Origin: Sphingomonas panacis
GTDB lineage: Bacteria; Pseudomonadota; Alphaproteobacteria; Sphingomonadales; Sphingomonadaceae
Length of the DNA stretch: 64,000 nucleotides
Assembly: GCF_001717955.1 (NCBI RefSeq)
Contig: NZ_CP014168.1
Coordinates: 1,116,001 to 1,180,000 of the forward strand
Direction of reading: 5' to 3'
A program made the translations under genes and the position numbers. The stretch's first letter is position 1; each line of letters starts with the position of its first letter. Below the pieces are notes generated by a model that did not search any database, had not been told where the DNA came from, and saw nothing but the letters and a program-made list of their open reading frames with translations. This document shows, one piece after another, positions 11,380 to 21,655 of the stretch.

Positions 11380-11814
11380 ATGTCCCGCCCGTTGCGCACC
11401 GCGATCGTGGTCTCGCTGCTTCTGTCGTCCGCCGCGTGCGCCCATAAGGGTAGCCATCCCAAATCGGCGCTCGCCCCCTCCAAGATCACGACGATCGGCG
11501 TCAACGCCTATCTTTGGCGGGCGACGCTCGACACGTTGAGCTTCATGCCGCTGGTTCAGACCGATTCCAACGGCGGCGTCATCGTCACCGACTGGTACGT
11601 CAACCCGGCGGCTCCGACCGAGCGCATGAAGGTGACGGTGACGATCCTCGATCAGGATCTGCGCGCCGATGGCCTGCGCGTCGCGGCGCTTCGCGAGGTC
11701 AACCAGAACGGGCAATGGGTCGATTCGCCAGTGCAGGCGGCGACTGTGCAAAAGCTCGAAGACATCATCCTCACCCGCGCGCGCGACCTGCGCCGCGCCG
11801 CCATGGTGAACTAA
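11380..11814 (+). CDS. DUF3576 domain-containing lipoprotein-like protein
   Basis: A 144-residue exported protein. Residues 1-21 form a signal peptide ending near SSAAC, which resembles a weak lipobox, so it may be lipid-anchored. The conserved block IGVNAYLWRATLDTLSFMPL followed by QTDSNGGVIVTDWYVNP is the DUF3576 signature of alphaproteobacteria. I chose ATG 11380 because the signal peptide begins there and CAGGAA precedes it; ATG 11356 is in frame and possible. It lies 35 bp upstream of leuS in the same direction and is probably co-transcribed. Function is unknown; an envelope role fits the nearby lptE. Confidence 0.85.
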   Translation: MSRPLRTAIVVSLLLSSAACAHKGSHPKSALAPSKITTIGVNAYLWRATLDTLSFMPLVQTDSNGGVIVTDWYVNPAAPTERMKVTVTILDQDLRADGLRVAALREVNQNGQWVDSPVQAATVQKLEDIILTRARDLRRAAMVN

Positions 11815-11849
11815 GCGCGCGAGATTCCGCGCAGGAGTAAAAACAAACA

Positions 11850-14381
11850 ATGTCTCGCTTCAACAGCCTGAAGTCGGATGCGGCATGGCAGGCGGTGTGG
11901 GACGAGCGCCGCACCTTCGCCGCCAACGATGCGACGGCGAAGCCGCGCACCTATGTTCTTGAAATGTTCCCCTATCCGTCGGGGAAGATCCATATGGGGC
12001 ACGTCCGCAACTACACGATGGGGGACGTGCTGGCACGGTTCCGCCGGATGACCGGGCATGAAGTCCTGCATCCGATGGGCTGGGATGCGTTCGGCATGCC
12101 CGCCGAGAATGCGGCGATGGAAAAGCACGTCCATCCCGGCGGCTGGACGCGCGAAAACATCGCGACGATGAAGGCGCAGTTGAAGCGGCTCGGCTTCGCG
12201 CTCGATTGGACGCGCGAGTTCGCGACCTGCGATCCCGAATATTATGGCCAGGAACAGGCCTTGTTCCTCGACTTGTTCTCGCACGGTCTCGTCTACCGCA
12301 AGGAATCGTCGGTCAATTGGGACCCGGTCGACATGACCGTGCTCGCCAACGAGCAGGTGATCGACGGGCGCGGCTGGCGCTCCGGCGCTTTGGTCGAGCG
12401 GCGCAAGCTGAGTCAGTGGTTCCTCAAGATCACCGATTTCGCCGACGAACTGCTCGAAGGCCTCGATGGACTCGAACACTGGCCGGACAAGGTCAAGCTG
12501 ATGCAGGAAAACTGGATCGGCAAAAGCCAGGGGCTACGTTTCACGTGGAACGTCAGCGATGGCGAAAAGGTGGAGGTGTTCACCACCCGCCCTGACACCA
12601 TCTTCGGCGCGAGCTTCGTCGCGGTCGCTGCGGATCATCCGATCGCGCAGAGGCTTGCCGCCGGCAAGCCCGAGGTCACGGCGTTTATCGAACGCTGCAA
12701 GCAAGGCGGCACCACCGCCGCCGAGCTGGAGACGCAGGAGAAGCTCGGTCTTTTCACCGGGCTGACCGCGAGGCACCCGTTCGATCCCGCGTGGCAGGTG
12801 CCCGTCTACATCGCCAATTTCGTGTTGATGGAATACGGTACCGGCGCGGTGTTCGGCGTGCCAGCGCATGATCAGCGCGATCTCGACTTCGCGCGCAAAT
12901 ATGATCTGCCGGTCCGTCGCGTCGTCTCGGATGGCACCGACACCGATCCGGCCTTCGTGGGCAACGAGGCCTACACCGGCCCCGGTACGCTGGTGAACTC
13001 GCAGTTCCTCGACGGCATGGATATCGAGGATGCCAAGCGCGCCGTCATCCAGCGCGCCGAGGACGGCGGCTGGGGCACCGGCTCGACCGTGTTTCGCCTG
13101 CGCGACTGGGGCGTCAGCCGCCAGCGCTATTGGGGCACGCCAATCCCGATCATCCACTGCGACGCCTGCGGCGCGGTGCCGGTCCCGCGCGACCAATTGC
13201 CCGTGGTACTGCCTGAGGATGTCAGCTTCGACATTCCCGGCAATCCGCTCGATCGCCACCCGACCTGGAAGCATGTCCCCTGCCCCACCTGCGGCGGCGC
13301 GGCGCGGCGTGAGACGGATACACTCGACACGTTCGTCGATTCGTCCTGGTACTTCATCCGCTTCGCCAGTCAGCCGGGCGACAAGCCGTTCGACCGCGTT
13401 CAGGCCGAGCGATGGTTGCCTGTCGCGCAATATATCGGCGGGGTGGAGCATGCGATCCTCCACCTGCTCTACGCGCGCTTCTGGACGCGGGCGCTCAGGC
13501 ACATCGGCATGCTCGACATCGCCGAGCCGTTCGCCGGACTGTTCACGCAAGGGATGGTCACGCACGCGAGCTACTACCAGCGTCCGCACGAGCATGAGCG
13601 GCCGATCTATTTCGAACCCTCCGCGATCTCGCGCCGCGCCGACGGCACCGCCTTCGTTACCGAGAGCGGCGAGGACGTCATCGTCGGCCGCGTCGAGAAG
13701 ATGTCCAAGTCGAAGAAGAACACCGTCGACCCGACCGAGATCGTCGATCAATATGGCGCCGATGCGGTACGGTGGTTCGTGCTGTCCGACTCGCCGCCCG
13801 AGCGCGATCTCGAATGGAGCGAGGCTGGCATCGAAGGCTCGTGGCGTTTCGTGCAGCGCGTCTGGCGGCTGTTCGATGGCCTGGCAGACGCGGCGAATGC
13901 CGCGGGCAACGACGCTCCGCTCGACCGCAAGCTGCACCAGACGATCGCCGGCATCGCTACCGACATCGAGGCGCTCGCCTTCAACAAGGCCGTCGCCAAG
14001 CTGTACGAGCTGGTCAACGCGATCGAACGCGCCGCGCCTTCGGCCTCGCGCAACGCCGCAGTCCGCACGCTGATGCGGCTGGTCGCGCCGATGGCGCCGC
14101 ATCTGGCTGAGGAAGCCTGGGCGGTCGATGGTGGCGAAGGCCTGATCGCGGACGCGGCCTGGCCCGAAGTCGATCCCGCACTGCTCGTCGAGGACGAAGT
14201 GACGATCGCGGTGCAGGTCAACGGCAAGCTGCGCGATACGCTGACCGTCGCCAAGGGTGCCGACAAGGCCACGCTGGAGGCGATGGCGCGCGGATCTGAC
14301 AAGGTCGTCGCCTTCCTCGATGGCAAGGAACCCAGGAAGGTGATCGTCGTGCCCGATCGTCTCGTGAATCTCGTCGCATGA
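11850..14381 (+). CDS. leuS: Leucine--tRNA ligase
   Basis: An 843-residue class I aminoacyl-tRNA synthetase that charges tRNA-Leu. The HIGH motif appears as HMGH in [16 protein letters not shown] and the KMSKS loop as [13 protein letters not shown] near residue 615. The editing (CP1) domain with [13 protein letters not shown], a zinc-knuckle-like CDACG/CPTCG pair, and the C-terminal anticodon and extension domains (VQVNGKLRD) are all present at normal length. AGGAG lies upstream of the ATG. The stop overlaps the lptE start (ATGA), giving an operon leuS-lptE-holA. A parS-like sequence lies inside at 12538. Confidence 0.98.
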   Translation: MSRFNSLKSDAAWQAVWDERRTFAANDATAKPRTYVLEMFPYPSGKIHMGHVRNYTMGDVLARFRRMTGHEVLHPMGWDAFGMPAENAAMEKHVHPGGWTRENIATMKAQLKRLGFALDWTREFATCDPEYYGQEQALFLDLFSHGLVYRKESSVNWDPVDMTVLANEQVIDGRGWRSGALVERRKLSQWFLKITDFADELLEGLDGLEHWPDKVKLMQENWIGKSQGLRFTWNVSDGEKVEVFTTRPDTIFGASFVAVAADHPIAQRLAAGKPEVTAFIERCKQGGTTAAELETQEKLGLFTGLTARHPFDPAWQVPVYIANFVLMEYGTGAVFGVPAHDQRDLDFARKYDLPVRRVVSDGTDTDPAFVGNEAYTGPGTLVNSQFLDGMDIEDAKRAVIQRAEDGGWGTGSTVFRLRDWGVSRQRYWGTPIPIIHCDACGAVPVPRDQLPVVLPEDVSFDIPGNPLDRHPTWKHVPCPTCGGAARRETDTLDTFVDSSWYFIRFASQPGDKPFDRVQAERWLPVAQYIGGVEHAILHLLYARFWTRALRHIGMLDIAEPFAGLFTQGMVTHASYYQRPHEHERPIYFEPSAISRRADGTAFVTESGEDVIVGRVEKMSKSKKNTVDPTEIVDQYGADAVRWFVLSDSPPERDLEWSEAGIEGSWRFVQRVWRLFDGLADAANAAGNDAPLDRKLHQTIAGIATDIEALAFNKAVAKLYELVNAIERAAPSASRNAAVRTLMRLVAPMAPHLAEEAWAVDGGEGLIADAAWPEVDPALLVEDEVTIAVQVNGKLRDTLTVAKGADKATLEAMARGSDKVVAFLDGKEPRKVIVVPDRLVNLVA
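12538..12551. promoter_or_regulatory. parS-like site (one base from palindrome), inside leuS
   Basis: The sequence GTTTCACGTGGAAC differs at one position from the perfect palindrome found three times elsewhere in the window, and it fits the general ParB site GTTnCACGTGnAAC. It lies within leuS codons for Phe-Thr-Trp-Asn. It is about 4 kb from parAB and 13 kb left of the probable origin. Whether ParB binds it needs ChIP data. Confidence 0.6.
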
Positions 14382-14875
14382 AGCGGCTCGGCATCCTCCT
14401 GCTCGCGCTCGCTTTGCCCGGCTGCGGACTCCACCCGCTCTATTCGGGGGGCAGCAGCGGCGCGGTCGCGACGATGCTGACTCGCGTCGAAGTCGCGCCG
14501 ATCGACGGAAAGGCCGGCTGGCTGATGGGGAATGCGCTGCGCGACAAGCTCGCCGCGCAAGGTGAAACGCCTCTCTATCGGCTCGAAGTCCGGCTCGATG
14601 ACAAGATCATTGGCCTCGGCGTGCGCAGGGATGACAGCGTCTCGCGCGAGCGGCGGACTCTGCGGGCGCGCTATCAGCTTGTCGAACTGGCGCATGGCAC
14701 GGTGGTGCTCGACGCGTCGGCGGGATCGGACGCGGGCATCGACGTGGTCAGCTCGGATTATGCGACGATCGCCGCCGAGAATACCGCGCTCGAGAACCTT
14801 TCGGAGATCGTCGCAAACCAGATCATCTCGCGCGTCGCGCTGTATGCGGAACACGCGCCAGCTTCCGAACCGTGA
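14378..14875 (+). CDS. lptE: LPS-assembly lipoprotein LptE
   Basis: A 165-residue outer-membrane lipoprotein that forms the plug of LptD in lipopolysaccharide insertion. The N-terminus is a lipoprotein signal peptide with lipobox LPGC (Cys 16), followed by the LptE family hallmark GLHPLYSGG. The rest is a small alpha/beta domain of the expected length. It overlaps leuS by four bases and holA by four bases, the usual leuS-lptE-holA order of alphaproteobacteria, which supports the call despite low sequence conservation in this family. Confidence 0.9.
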   Translation: MKRLGILLLALALPGCGLHPLYSGGSSGAVATMLTRVEVAPIDGKAGWLMGNALRDKLAAQGETPLYRLEVRLDDKIIGLGVRRDDSVSRERRTLRARYQLVELAHGTVVLDASAGSDAGIDVVSSDYATIAAENTALENLSEIVANQIISRVALYAEHAPASEP

Positions 14876-15885
14876 AGGCCAACGCCAACCAGATCCGCAT
14901 CGCGATCGACGCGGCCAGCCCGGACGTCCGTTTGTACCTGTTTCATGGCCCAGACGAATCGGGCGCACGCGAGCTGGCGGCGCGGGTCGGCCGAGCGCTT
15001 GGCCCGGAGGCCGAACGGATCGACCTCGAACCTGCGCAACTCCGCAGCAATCCCGGCCTGCTTGCCGACGAAGCCGCCGCACTGTCGCTGTTCGGCGGTG
15101 CGCGGCACATCCGCGTCTCCGGCGCGGGCGAGGAATCGCTCGAAGCGCTGACGTTGCTGCTCGACGCGGAGCGTACCGGCAATCCTGTCGTGGTGATCGC
15201 GCCCTCGCTCAAGGCAACCGCCAAGGTCGTTAAGCTCGCGCTCGGCCATCCGCGTGCAATGTGCCTCGCCTGCTATTTGCCCGAGGGTGGCGACGCTGAC
15301 CGGCTCGCGACCGCGATCGCCCGCGAACAAGGCCTTCGAACCACCGGCGGTACAGCGGCGCGGTTGGCTGCTGCGAGCGGTGGTGACCGCGCGGTGATGA
15401 CTCGCGAGCTGGAGAAGCTCGCGCTGTATCTCGATGCTGCGCCCGAGCGGCCGCGCGAGTTGGACGACGCCGCGCTCGATGCGGTGGGGGCGGATCTTGG
15501 CGATAGCGAGATGTCGCGCGCGATCGACGCCGCGCTCGATGGCAGCCCTGACACGCTCGCCAATGAGCTTGCCCAGCTCGCGGAAGCCAACGTCTCGCCA
15601 ATCCCGGTGTTGCGTCAGCTCACGCGCCGTTTGGTCGGGCTTGCCGAAATGCACGCCGAGCTCGACGCCGGCGCCGATCCCAAGGCCGTGATCGAACGCG
15701 TGTTCTTTCGCGAACGTGCCAACACGTCGCGCGCGTTGCGGCTGTGGGATTCGAACCGAATCAACGACGCGATCAAACGGATTCGCGAGGCCGAGCGCGC
15801 GATCATGGCACCGCAGAACCCCGGCAATGTCGTCGCAGACGCCGCCATCATCGTGCTGGCGCGCATGGCCGCACGCCAGCGCTAA
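14872..15885 (+). CDS. holA: DNA polymerase III subunit delta
   Basis: A 337-residue clamp-loader subunit that opens the beta sliding clamp. The start is GTG at 14872, overlapping the lptE stop. Family features are the N-terminal LYLFHGPDESGARELAARVG in place of a full P-loop, the central LKATAKVVKLAL region and the C-terminal helical domain LRQLTRRLVGLAEMHAEL with RLWDSNRINDAIKRI. It is the last gene of the leuS operon and converges with parB, only three bases separating the two stops. Confidence 0.95.
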   Translation: MKANANQIRIAIDAASPDVRLYLFHGPDESGARELAARVGRALGPEAERIDLEPAQLRSNPGLLADEAAALSLFGGARHIRVSGAGEESLEALTLLLDAERTGNPVVVIAPSLKATAKVVKLALGHPRAMCLACYLPEGGDADRLATAIAREQGLRTTGGTAARLAAASGGDRAVMTRELEKLALYLDAAPERPRELDDAALDAVGADLGDSEMSRAIDAALDGSPDTLANELAQLAEANVSPIPVLRQLTRRLVGLAEMHAELDAGADPKAVIERVFFRERANTSRALRLWDSNRINDAIKRIREAERAIMAPQNPGNVVADAAIIVLARMAARQR

Positions 15886-15888
15886 GCG

Positions 15889-16791
15889 TCAGATTCGCTC
15901 GCCGCTCAAACGCTGGCAGAGCATGTCGAGCTGATCGAGCGTCGAGAAGCCGAGCGTCAATGCCCCGCCCTTCGCTCCATAGGCAATCCGCACCGATAGC
16001 CCGAGCAGATCGGCAAGCTGGTGTTCGAGCGCGCTGAGGTCGGCGTCCTTCTCGCCACTGCCATGCCCGCGCACGCGCGCGGCATCGGGCTTGACGGTAC
16101 GGGCGAGCTTCTCGGTGTCGCGAACAGAGAGGCCCTTGGCGACCACCTGATCCGCCAGCGCTTCAACATCCGGCGCGCCGATCAGCGCACGCGCATGGCC
16201 CATACTGATCGCGCCTTCGACGACACGATCCTGCACGGGCTTGGGCAGATCGAGCAGGCGCAACAGATTGGAGATGTGGCTGCGCGACTTGTGGACGATC
16301 TTGCCGAGCGCCTCCTGGGTATGGCCGAAGTCGCTAAGCAAACGCTGATAGGCTTCGGCTTCTTCGATCGCGTTGAGATCCTGCCGCTGGATGTTCTCGA
16401 TCAGTGCGACTTCGAGCGTCTCGGTATCGCTGAAATCGCGGACGATCACCGGCACTTCGTGCAGCCGCGCGCGCTGCGCGGCGCGCCAGCGGCGCTCCCC
16501 GGCAACGATCTGATAGCCGGTGCCGTGCGGCCGCACCACGATCGGCTGGATCACACCACGCGCCGCGATCGATTCGGCGAGCTCGTCGAGCGCTTCCTCG
16601 CGGAAGTGGCGGCGCGGCTGACCGGGATGCGGCGTGATCGACCCGACCGGGAGAATCCGCACGCCCTGCGAGACCGGCTCGTTGCCGCCCACCGGCTGCT
16701 CACGCGCGATATCGCCCATCAACGCGCCGAGGCCGCGTCCTAGCCCGGACCGACCTTTGGGGCGTGCAATCGGGGTCGTGGCATCACTCAT
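15889..16791 (-). CDS. parB: Chromosome-partitioning protein ParB
   Basis: A 300-residue CTPase and DNA-binding protein that loads on parS sites and spreads to form the centromere complex. The order is an N-terminal GLGRGLGALMG ParA-interaction motif (residues 16-26), the SITPHPGQPRRHF ParB/Srx start, and the GERRWRAAQRA CTP-binding box. A helix-turn-helix with TQEALGKIVHKSRSHISNLLRL follows, then a C-terminal dimerisation domain. Its ATG overlaps the parA stop, so parA and parB are coupled. Four parS-like palindromes lie within the window. Confidence 0.97.
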   Translation of the reverse strand: MSDATTPIARPKGRSGLGRGLGALMGDIAREQPVGGNEPVSQGVRILPVGSITPHPGQPRRHFREEALDELAESIAARGVIQPIVVRPHGTGYQIVAGERRWRAAQRARLHEVPVIVRDFSDTETLEVALIENIQRQDLNAIEEAEAYQRLLSDFGHTQEALGKIVHKSRSHISNLLRLLDLPKPVQDRVVEGAISMGHARALIGAPDVEALADQVVAKGLSVRDTEKLARTVKPDAARVRGHGSGEKDADLSALEHQLADLLGLSVRIAYGAKGGALTLGFSTLDQLDMLCQRLSGERI

Positions 16792-17585
16792 GCGGCAACC
16801 TTGGTGGTGCGTTCCGGCGACGTATCGGGCAGTCGCGTAATCAACTCACGGGCGAGTGCGATATAGGCTTCGGATCCAGAACAGCGGAAATCGTAAATCA
16901 GCGCCGGCAGCCCATGACTCGGCGCCTCCGAAAGCCGGACGTTGCGCGGAATCACCGTCTCGAACACCACGCGGCCGAGCACGGCGCGGACGTCGGCGGA
17001 GACCTGCTCGGTCAGTCGGTTGCGACGATCGTACATCGTCAGCGCGACGCCGATGATCGACAGACCGGGATTGAACCGTTCGCGAATCCGTTCGACGGTG
17101 TTGAGCAACTGGCTCAACCCCTCCAGCGCGAAGAATTCGCATTGCAGCGGCACCAGCAGCGAGTTCGACGCCACCATCGCATTGAGCGTCAGCAGCCCGA
17201 GCGACGGCGGGCAATCGATCAGCACGACATCCCAATGCTGGTCCGACCGCTCGATCGCGCGGCTGAGCCGGTGCGTGCGCTCCTCATATTCGACCAGTTC
17301 GATCTCGGCACCCGACAGATCGACCGTCGCCGGCACGAGATCGAGGCCAGGTACGCATGTACCGATCACCGCGCTCGCCAGCGGCATCTCGCCGAGCAAA
17401 ACGTCGTAGATCGAGCGTTCGCGATCGTTGCGGCCGACGCCGAGCCCCGTCGACGCGTTACCCTGCGGATCGATGTCGATCAGCAGCACGCGCAGACCCG
17501 TGGCGGCGAGCGCCGTGCCGAGGTTGATCGCGGTCGTGGTCTTGCCGACCCCGCCCTTCTGGTTGGCGACCGTTATGACTTGCAT
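16788..17585 (-). CDS. parA: Chromosome-partitioning ATPase ParA
   Basis: A 265-residue Walker-type ATPase that moves ParB-parS complexes over the nucleoid. I start it at ATG 17585, giving [23 protein letters not shown] with the deviant Walker A motif (residues 10-17); the longer frame is rsmG sequence. DPQGNASTGLG is the A' motif and VLIDCPPSLGLLTLNAM the Walker B region. The reading frame starts inside the end of rsmG (13-nt overlap) and is coupled to parB downstream, giving the conserved mnmG-rsmG-parA-parB order. Confidence 0.97.
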   Translation of the reverse strand: MQVITVANQKGGVGKTTTAINLGTALAATGLRVLLIDIDPQGNASTGLGVGRNDRERSIYDVLLGEMPLASAVIGTCVPGLDLVPATVDLSGAEIELVEYEERTHRLSRAIERSDQHWDVVLIDCPPSLGLLTLNAMVASNSLLVPLQCEFFALEGLSQLLNTVERIRERFNPGLSIIGVALTMYDRRNRLTEQVSADVRAVLGRVVFETVIPRNVRLSEAPSHGLPALIYDFRCSGSEAYIALARELITRLPDTSPERTTKVAA

Positions 17586-18199
17586 CGACGTGCCACTCCC
17601 CGCGCTACCACGATCAGCGATTCCTTGTTGGTGAGGCTCTGTTCCACGTGGAACGCACCATGCCATGCACGCTTGGCGATTGCCACCTCATCGCGCGCCG
17701 ACTGCCCTTTTGGAAGCAACCACAGCGTTTCTTTCGACGCTGAATCGGTCGCAGCGGCAAACAGCGCGTCAAGCGGTGCTACCGCACGCGCCGATATAAC
17801 CGCCACCGGAGCGGTGGCCAGAGCCTCCGCTTTTCCGGCGAAGACCGAGACCCGATCGCTCGTGCCAAGCGCGTCGGCCGCAGCTTCCAGAAATGCAACG
17901 CGGCGCTTCCGGGGTTCGGCAAGCGTCACCGTTCTGTCGGTCAGAGCCGCCACAACCAAGCCGGGAAATCCCGCTCCGCTACCGATATCCAGCCAGGCAC
18001 CCGGCGCGCGATCCGCCATCGGAATGAGCTGCGCGGAATCGACGACGTGTCGCGCCCAGATCTCCGCTATGGTCGATCGGGCGATGAGGTTCTGCTGTTC
18101 GGACTCAGCGACGACGAGATCAACGAACCGCTCCATCCGCGCCATGCCGACGCCGCCAAAATGTGTCGCGATCCAGTCGCGGGCTTCGTTCTCGGTCAT
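17573..18199 (-). CDS. rsmG: 16S rRNA (guanine-527-N7)-methyltransferase RsmG
   Basis: A 208-residue SAM-dependent enzyme that methylates G527 of 16S rRNA. ATG 18199 overlaps the mnmG stop (ATGA) and gives a normal-length protein; the longer frame is mnmG sequence. Family motifs are [24 protein letters not shown], the SAM site [25 protein letters not shown] and [14 protein letters not shown] perfect parS palindrome lies within its last 30 codons (encoding FHVEQ), and the 3' end overlaps parA. Confidence 0.97.
   Translation of the reverse strand: MTENEARDWIATHFGGVGMARMERFVDLVVAESEQQNLIARSTIAEIWARHVVDSAQLIPMADRAPGAWLDIGSGAGFPGLVVAALTDRTVTLAEPRKRRVAFLEAAADALGTSDRVSVFAGKAEALATAPVAVISARAVAPLDALFAAATDSASKETLWLLPKGQSARDEVAIAKRAWHGAFHVEQSLTNKESLIVVARGVARRCKS
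17641..17654. promoter_or_regulatory. parS site (perfect palindrome), inside rsmG
   Basis: GTTCCACGTGGAAC is a perfect 14-bp palindrome matching the ParB-binding consensus GTTnCACGTGnAAC. It lies inside rsmG, 56 bp upstream of the parA start codon, about 7.6 kb from the probable oriC. Besides centromere function, its position could let ParB influence parAB transcription; that is inference. Confidence 0.85.
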
Positions 18200-20037
18200 G
18201 CCGCGCGCCGCCGGGCATGAAGCAGGATCGCAGCAAGTGCCGCTGGCGTGATCCCGCGCAATCGTCCTGCTTGTCCCAACGTCGATGGCCGAGCTGTACT
18301 CAGACGCTCGACCATCTCGGCCGACAGACCGGGGATCCCCGTGAAGTCGAGATCGGCCGCGAGCGCGATGGCATCGTTGCCCCGCACCATCGCGATCTCC
18401 GCTTCCTGCCGGAGTAAGTACGGCGCGTAACGAACGTCCTCGACGATCTCCGCCAGCAAGCTCGGGTCTGCGTCCGCGACCAGATCCGGCGCCACCTGCG
18501 CAACGGTCACGCCCGCCAGCCGCAGCCATTCGGACCCCGGCCTGCGATGCGGACCGGTCGAAACGGGTGCGCCGCGACCGATCAACTCGGCGGGAGAAAG
18601 CGGTCGCTCAAGCATCGCCTCGATCCTCGCACGCGCATCGCAGCGCTGCTTAAGACGCTCGCGGCGCACCTCGCCAAGACATCCCGCAGCCTCTGCGATC
18701 GGCCCGAGCCGCGTCTCGGCATTGTCGGCACGCAAGCGCAAGCGATACTCGGCGCGCGCGGTCAGCATCCGATACGGCTCGGTGACGCCTTGCAGGACGA
18801 GATCGTCGATCATCACGCCAAGATAGCTGCTCGCCCGGTCGAGGATCACCGGCGCAATGTCCAACGCATGGGCGGCGGCGTTGAGACCAGCGACCAGCCC
18901 CTGCCCTGCCGCTTCTTCGTAACCGGTCGTACCGTTGATCTGTCCGCAGCAGAATAGACCCGGGATCGCGCGGAGTTCCAGCGTCGCGTTGAGCGCGCGG
19001 GGATCGATATGGTCGTATTCGACGGCATAGCCCGGCGTGAGAATACGGGTACGTTCCAGACCTGGAATCGAGGCGACCAAAGCTTCCTGCACGTCGACCG
19101 GCAACGACGTCGAAATGCCATTGGGGTAAATGATTGGGTCGTCCAGCCCTTCGGGTTCGAGGAAAATCTGGTGGCCGTCACGGTCGCCGAAGCGGTGGAT
19201 CTTGTCTTCGATCGAAGGACAATAGCGCGGCCCCGCCCCGGCGATCGCGCCGCCGAACAAAGGCGACCGGTCAAGGCCAGCGCGGATGATCGCATGGGTC
19301 GCTTCGGTGGTGCGCGTGATCGCGCAATGCACCTGCGGCAGCGTGCGCGCGGGTGTCAGCGGCGACATCGTCCAGGGATCGGTGTCGCTCGGCTGCTCGT
19401 CGAGCCGAGCCCAATCGATCGTGCGACCATCGAGCCGCGGCGGCGTGCCGGTCTTCAACCGTGCCATCGGCAAGCCGGCGCCGCGAAGCTGTTCCGCCAA
19501 GATGCTCGCCGCCGCTTCCCCGACACGGCCGCCACTTTCGCGTTCCTCGCCCCGGAAGATGCGCCCGCCCAGGAACGTACCCGTTGCCAGCACCACGGAT
19601 GGCGCGGCGAGGTCGCGGCCATCCGCCAGCGTGATCCCGACCACACGATCCGCCACCATGCGAAGCGCCGCGGCCTCGCCGGCGACAACGGCGAGGTTGG
19701 CCTGCCTCGCCAGCATGGATTGAATCGCGGCTGCATAGCGACGGCGGTCCGCCTGCACGCGCGGCCCCTGCACTGCCAGCCCCTTGCTGCGGTTGAGCAT
19801 CCGGTAGTGGATTCCGGCTGCGTCGGTCGCACGCGCGATCAGGCCATCGAAGGCATCGACCTCGCGAACAAGGTGACCCTTGCCCAATCCACCGATCGCG
19901 GGATTACACGACATCGCGCCGATTTTACTAGGATCGAAACTGACCAGCGCAGTCCTGGCACCGCGCCGCGCAGCCGCAGCGGCAGCCTCGGTGCCGGCGT
20001 GGCCGCCGCCGATCACGATGACATCGAACTGGTTCAT
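18196..20037 (-). CDS. mnmG: tRNA uridine-5-carboxymethylaminomethyl synthesis enzyme MnmG (GidA)
   Basis: A 613-residue FAD-binding protein that, with MnmE, modifies the wobble uridine of several tRNAs. The N-terminus has the FAD-binding [19 protein letters not shown], followed by [37 protein letters not shown] and [11 protein letters not shown]. The middle has [23 protein letters not shown], a GidA signature, and the C-terminus ends with the [33 protein letters not shown] block. Its partner mnmE is 54 bp upstream, with a parS palindrome in the gap. Confidence 0.97.
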   Translation of the reverse strand: MNQFDVIVIGGGHAGTEAAAAAARRGARTALVSFDPSKIGAMSCNPAIGGLGKGHLVREVDAFDGLIARATDAAGIHYRMLNRSKGLAVQGPRVQADRRRYAAAIQSMLARQANLAVVAGEAAALRMVADRVVGITLADGRDLAAPSVVLATGTFLGGRIFRGEERESGGRVGEAAASILAEQLRGAGLPMARLKTGTPPRLDGRTIDWARLDEQPSDTDPWTMSPLTPARTLPQVHCAITRTTEATHAIIRAGLDRSPLFGGAIAGAGPRYCPSIEDKIHRFGDRDGHQIFLEPEGLDDPIIYPNGISTSLPVDVQEALVASIPGLERTRILTPGYAVEYDHIDPRALNATLELRAIPGLFCCGQINGTTGYEEAAGQGLVAGLNAAAHALDIAPVILDRASSYLGVMIDDLVLQGVTEPYRMLTARAEYRLRLRADNAETRLGPIAEAAGCLGEVRRERLKQRCDARARIEAMLERPLSPAELIGRGAPVSTGPHRRPGSEWLRLAGVTVAQVAPDLVADADPSLLAEIVEDVRYAPYLLRQEAEIAMVRGNDAIALAADLDFTGIPGLSAEMVERLSTARPSTLGQAGRLRGITPAALAAILLHARRRAA

Positions 20038-20075
20038 GGGTTTTCGCTATGCCCGCTGCAGCGCCAAGTCAAAGC

Positions 20076-20089
20076 GTTCCACGTGGAAC
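20076..20089. promoter_or_regulatory. parS site (perfect palindrome), between mnmE and mnmG
   Basis: The same GTTCCACGTGGAAC palindrome occurs in the 54-bp gap between the mnmE stop and the mnmG start. It is 5 kb left of the probable origin, so it is the parS copy nearest to oriC in this window. Confidence 0.85.
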
Positions 20090-20091
20090 AG

Positions 20092-21375
20092 TCACTTGCC
20101 GATGCAGAACCGCCCGAACAACGCGTCGAGTACGGCCTCCACGTTCGCCCTGCCGGTGATGCTGTCGAATAGTGCGCGGGCGCTTCGGATCGCCTCTGCC
20201 CGCAAAAGAATATCCGGCTCAGCAGATCCCGCTCGCAGGATCTCCTCCGCACTGGCGAGGAGACCGCGTTGACGCGCGTTGATCGCCATCTCGTCCGGGC
20301 TTGAGCCCAGCGCACTGGCGCGCGCCTCCAGCGCGGACCACAAGGCGGCGATCCCCTCACCGCTCGCCGCCGAGATGGCAAGCTCGCGACCAGGGGGCAA
20401 AGAGGTCCGGCGCGGGACATCGCACCGCGCGTGCAGCCACATTGCCCCCGCATACGGCGGCGGCGCATCGTCGAGCCAGAGCAGGATATCGCTCGCCGCG
20501 ATCGCGTCGATCGCGCGCCCAATGCCGATCCGCTCGATCTCATCGGCCCCCTCGTCACGCAGGCCAGCGGTGTCGGTGAGAAGATAGGCGATTCCTGATC
20601 GCGTGACGGGCACTTCGATCCGGTCGCGCGTTGTGCCGGCCGTGGCGGAGACGATCGCCACGTCGCGCCCGGCGAGCCGGTTGATGAGAGTCGATTTGCC
20701 GCTGTTGGGCGGACCCGCGATCACCACGCGGATACCGTCGCGCAGCCGCTCGACGGACGGCGCGGCAACGAGCGTGCCGATCTCGTCCGACAAAGCTGCC
20801 AGTACGCTGCCGGACTGCGCACTCACGGCTTCGGGCACATCGTCTTCGTCAGAGAAATCGAGCGCGGCTTCGATCGAAGCCGCCACATCGACGAGGCGAT
20901 CGTTCCAGCCTTCGATCTGCTGGCGAAGCCCGCCTTCCGACAAGCGCAACGCGGCACGACGCTGATGCTCAGTTTCGGCGGAGAGGAGGTCCCCCAGTCC
21001 TTCGGCTTCGGTCAGATCGATACGACCATGTTCAAGCGCGCGCCGGGTGAATTCGCCGGCTTCGGCTGGTCGCAGTCCCTCGATCGCGCCGAGTGCGGCT
21101 TCGAGCGCGCGCTGCGTGGCGCGGCCACCGTGAACGTGCAGTTCGACGATGTCCTCGCCGGTCGCGCTGTTCGGGCCGGGAAACACCAGCACCAGCCCAC
21201 GATCGAGCAACATGCCGCTCACCGGATCGCGAAGCGCCCGCAGGCTGGCGATACGCGGCTCGGGCAACCTGCCGCACAAAGCTCGAGCCGCCGCGAACGC
21301 CCCCGCCCCGCTGATCCGAAGAACCGAGATGGCCGCCGGCGCTGCGCCGCTCGAAACCGCGAAGATCGTGTCCAC
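20092..21375 (-). CDS. mnmE: tRNA modification GTPase MnmE (TrmE)
   Basis: A 427-residue GTPase that works with MnmG on wobble uridine modification. The N-terminal domain has the formyl-THF-binding region starting MDTIFAVSSGAAPAAISVLRISG and the SGAGAFAAARALCG stretch. A helical domain with the inserted G domain follows: GPPNSGKSTLINRLAG (P-loop), GTTRD (switch I) and DTAGLRD (G3). The protein ends with the invariant C-terminal CIGK needed for catalysis. The following DUF6489 gene lies immediately upstream on the same strand. Confidence 0.97.
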   Translation of the reverse strand: MDTIFAVSSGAAPAAISVLRISGAGAFAAARALCGRLPEPRIASLRALRDPVSGMLLDRGLVLVFPGPNSATGEDIVELHVHGGRATQRALEAALGAIEGLRPAEAGEFTRRALEHGRIDLTEAEGLGDLLSAETEHQRRAALRLSEGGLRQQIEGWNDRLVDVAASIEAALDFSDEDDVPEAVSAQSGSVLAALSDEIGTLVAAPSVERLRDGIRVVIAGPPNSGKSTLINRLAGRDVAIVSATAGTTRDRIEVPVTRSGIAYLLTDTAGLRDEGADEIERIGIGRAIDAIAASDILLWLDDAPPPYAGAMWLHARCDVPRRTSLPPGRELAISAASGEGIAALWSALEARASALGSSPDEMAINARQRGLLASAEEILRAGSAEPDILLRAEAIRSARALFDSITGRANVEAVLDALFGRFCIGK

Positions 21376-21377
21376 GG

Positions 21378-21605
21378 CTATTTCGACGTCGAGGTCTCGA
21401 ACATCTTGCGCCAGAAACTCATGCCCGCGTCGCCGACCGGTGCCCAGCTCCGCATCATGTTTTCGACCATCTCGTTCGATACGTTGCCGTCCATCGAGTT
21501 GGTCAGCATTTCGATATATTTCTCATGCACCGGCGTGAAATCGGGCAAGCCCATGACGCGCCGTGCCTCTTCCGGGGTGCAATCGACCTCAACATTGATC
21601 TTCAT
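21378..21605 (-). CDS. DUF6489-family small protein
   Basis: A 75-residue cytoplasmic protein, MKINVEVDCTPEEARRVMGL at the N-terminus, followed by PDFTPVHEKYIEMLTNSMDG and a C-terminal WAPVGDAGMSFWRKMFE block. I recall this as DUF6489, a family of unknown function common in Sphingomonadales and related groups. It ends two bases before the mnmE start and is likely co-transcribed with mnmE and mnmG. A divergent MGMT gene lies 50 bp upstream. Confidence 0.8.
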   Translation of the reverse strand: MKINVEVDCTPEEARRVMGLPDFTPVHEKYIEMLTNSMDGNVSNEMVENMMRSWAPVGDAGMSFWRKMFETSTSK

Positions 21606-21655
21606 CGGGCATTCCTCCGCTTGAGCGTCGGAATTGAACGCTCCATACTCCTAGC

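Noticed and set aside
12534..14102. 522-codon frame opposite leuS
   Set aside because: It is the antisense of a clear leucyl-tRNA synthetase with HMGH and KMSKS motifs.
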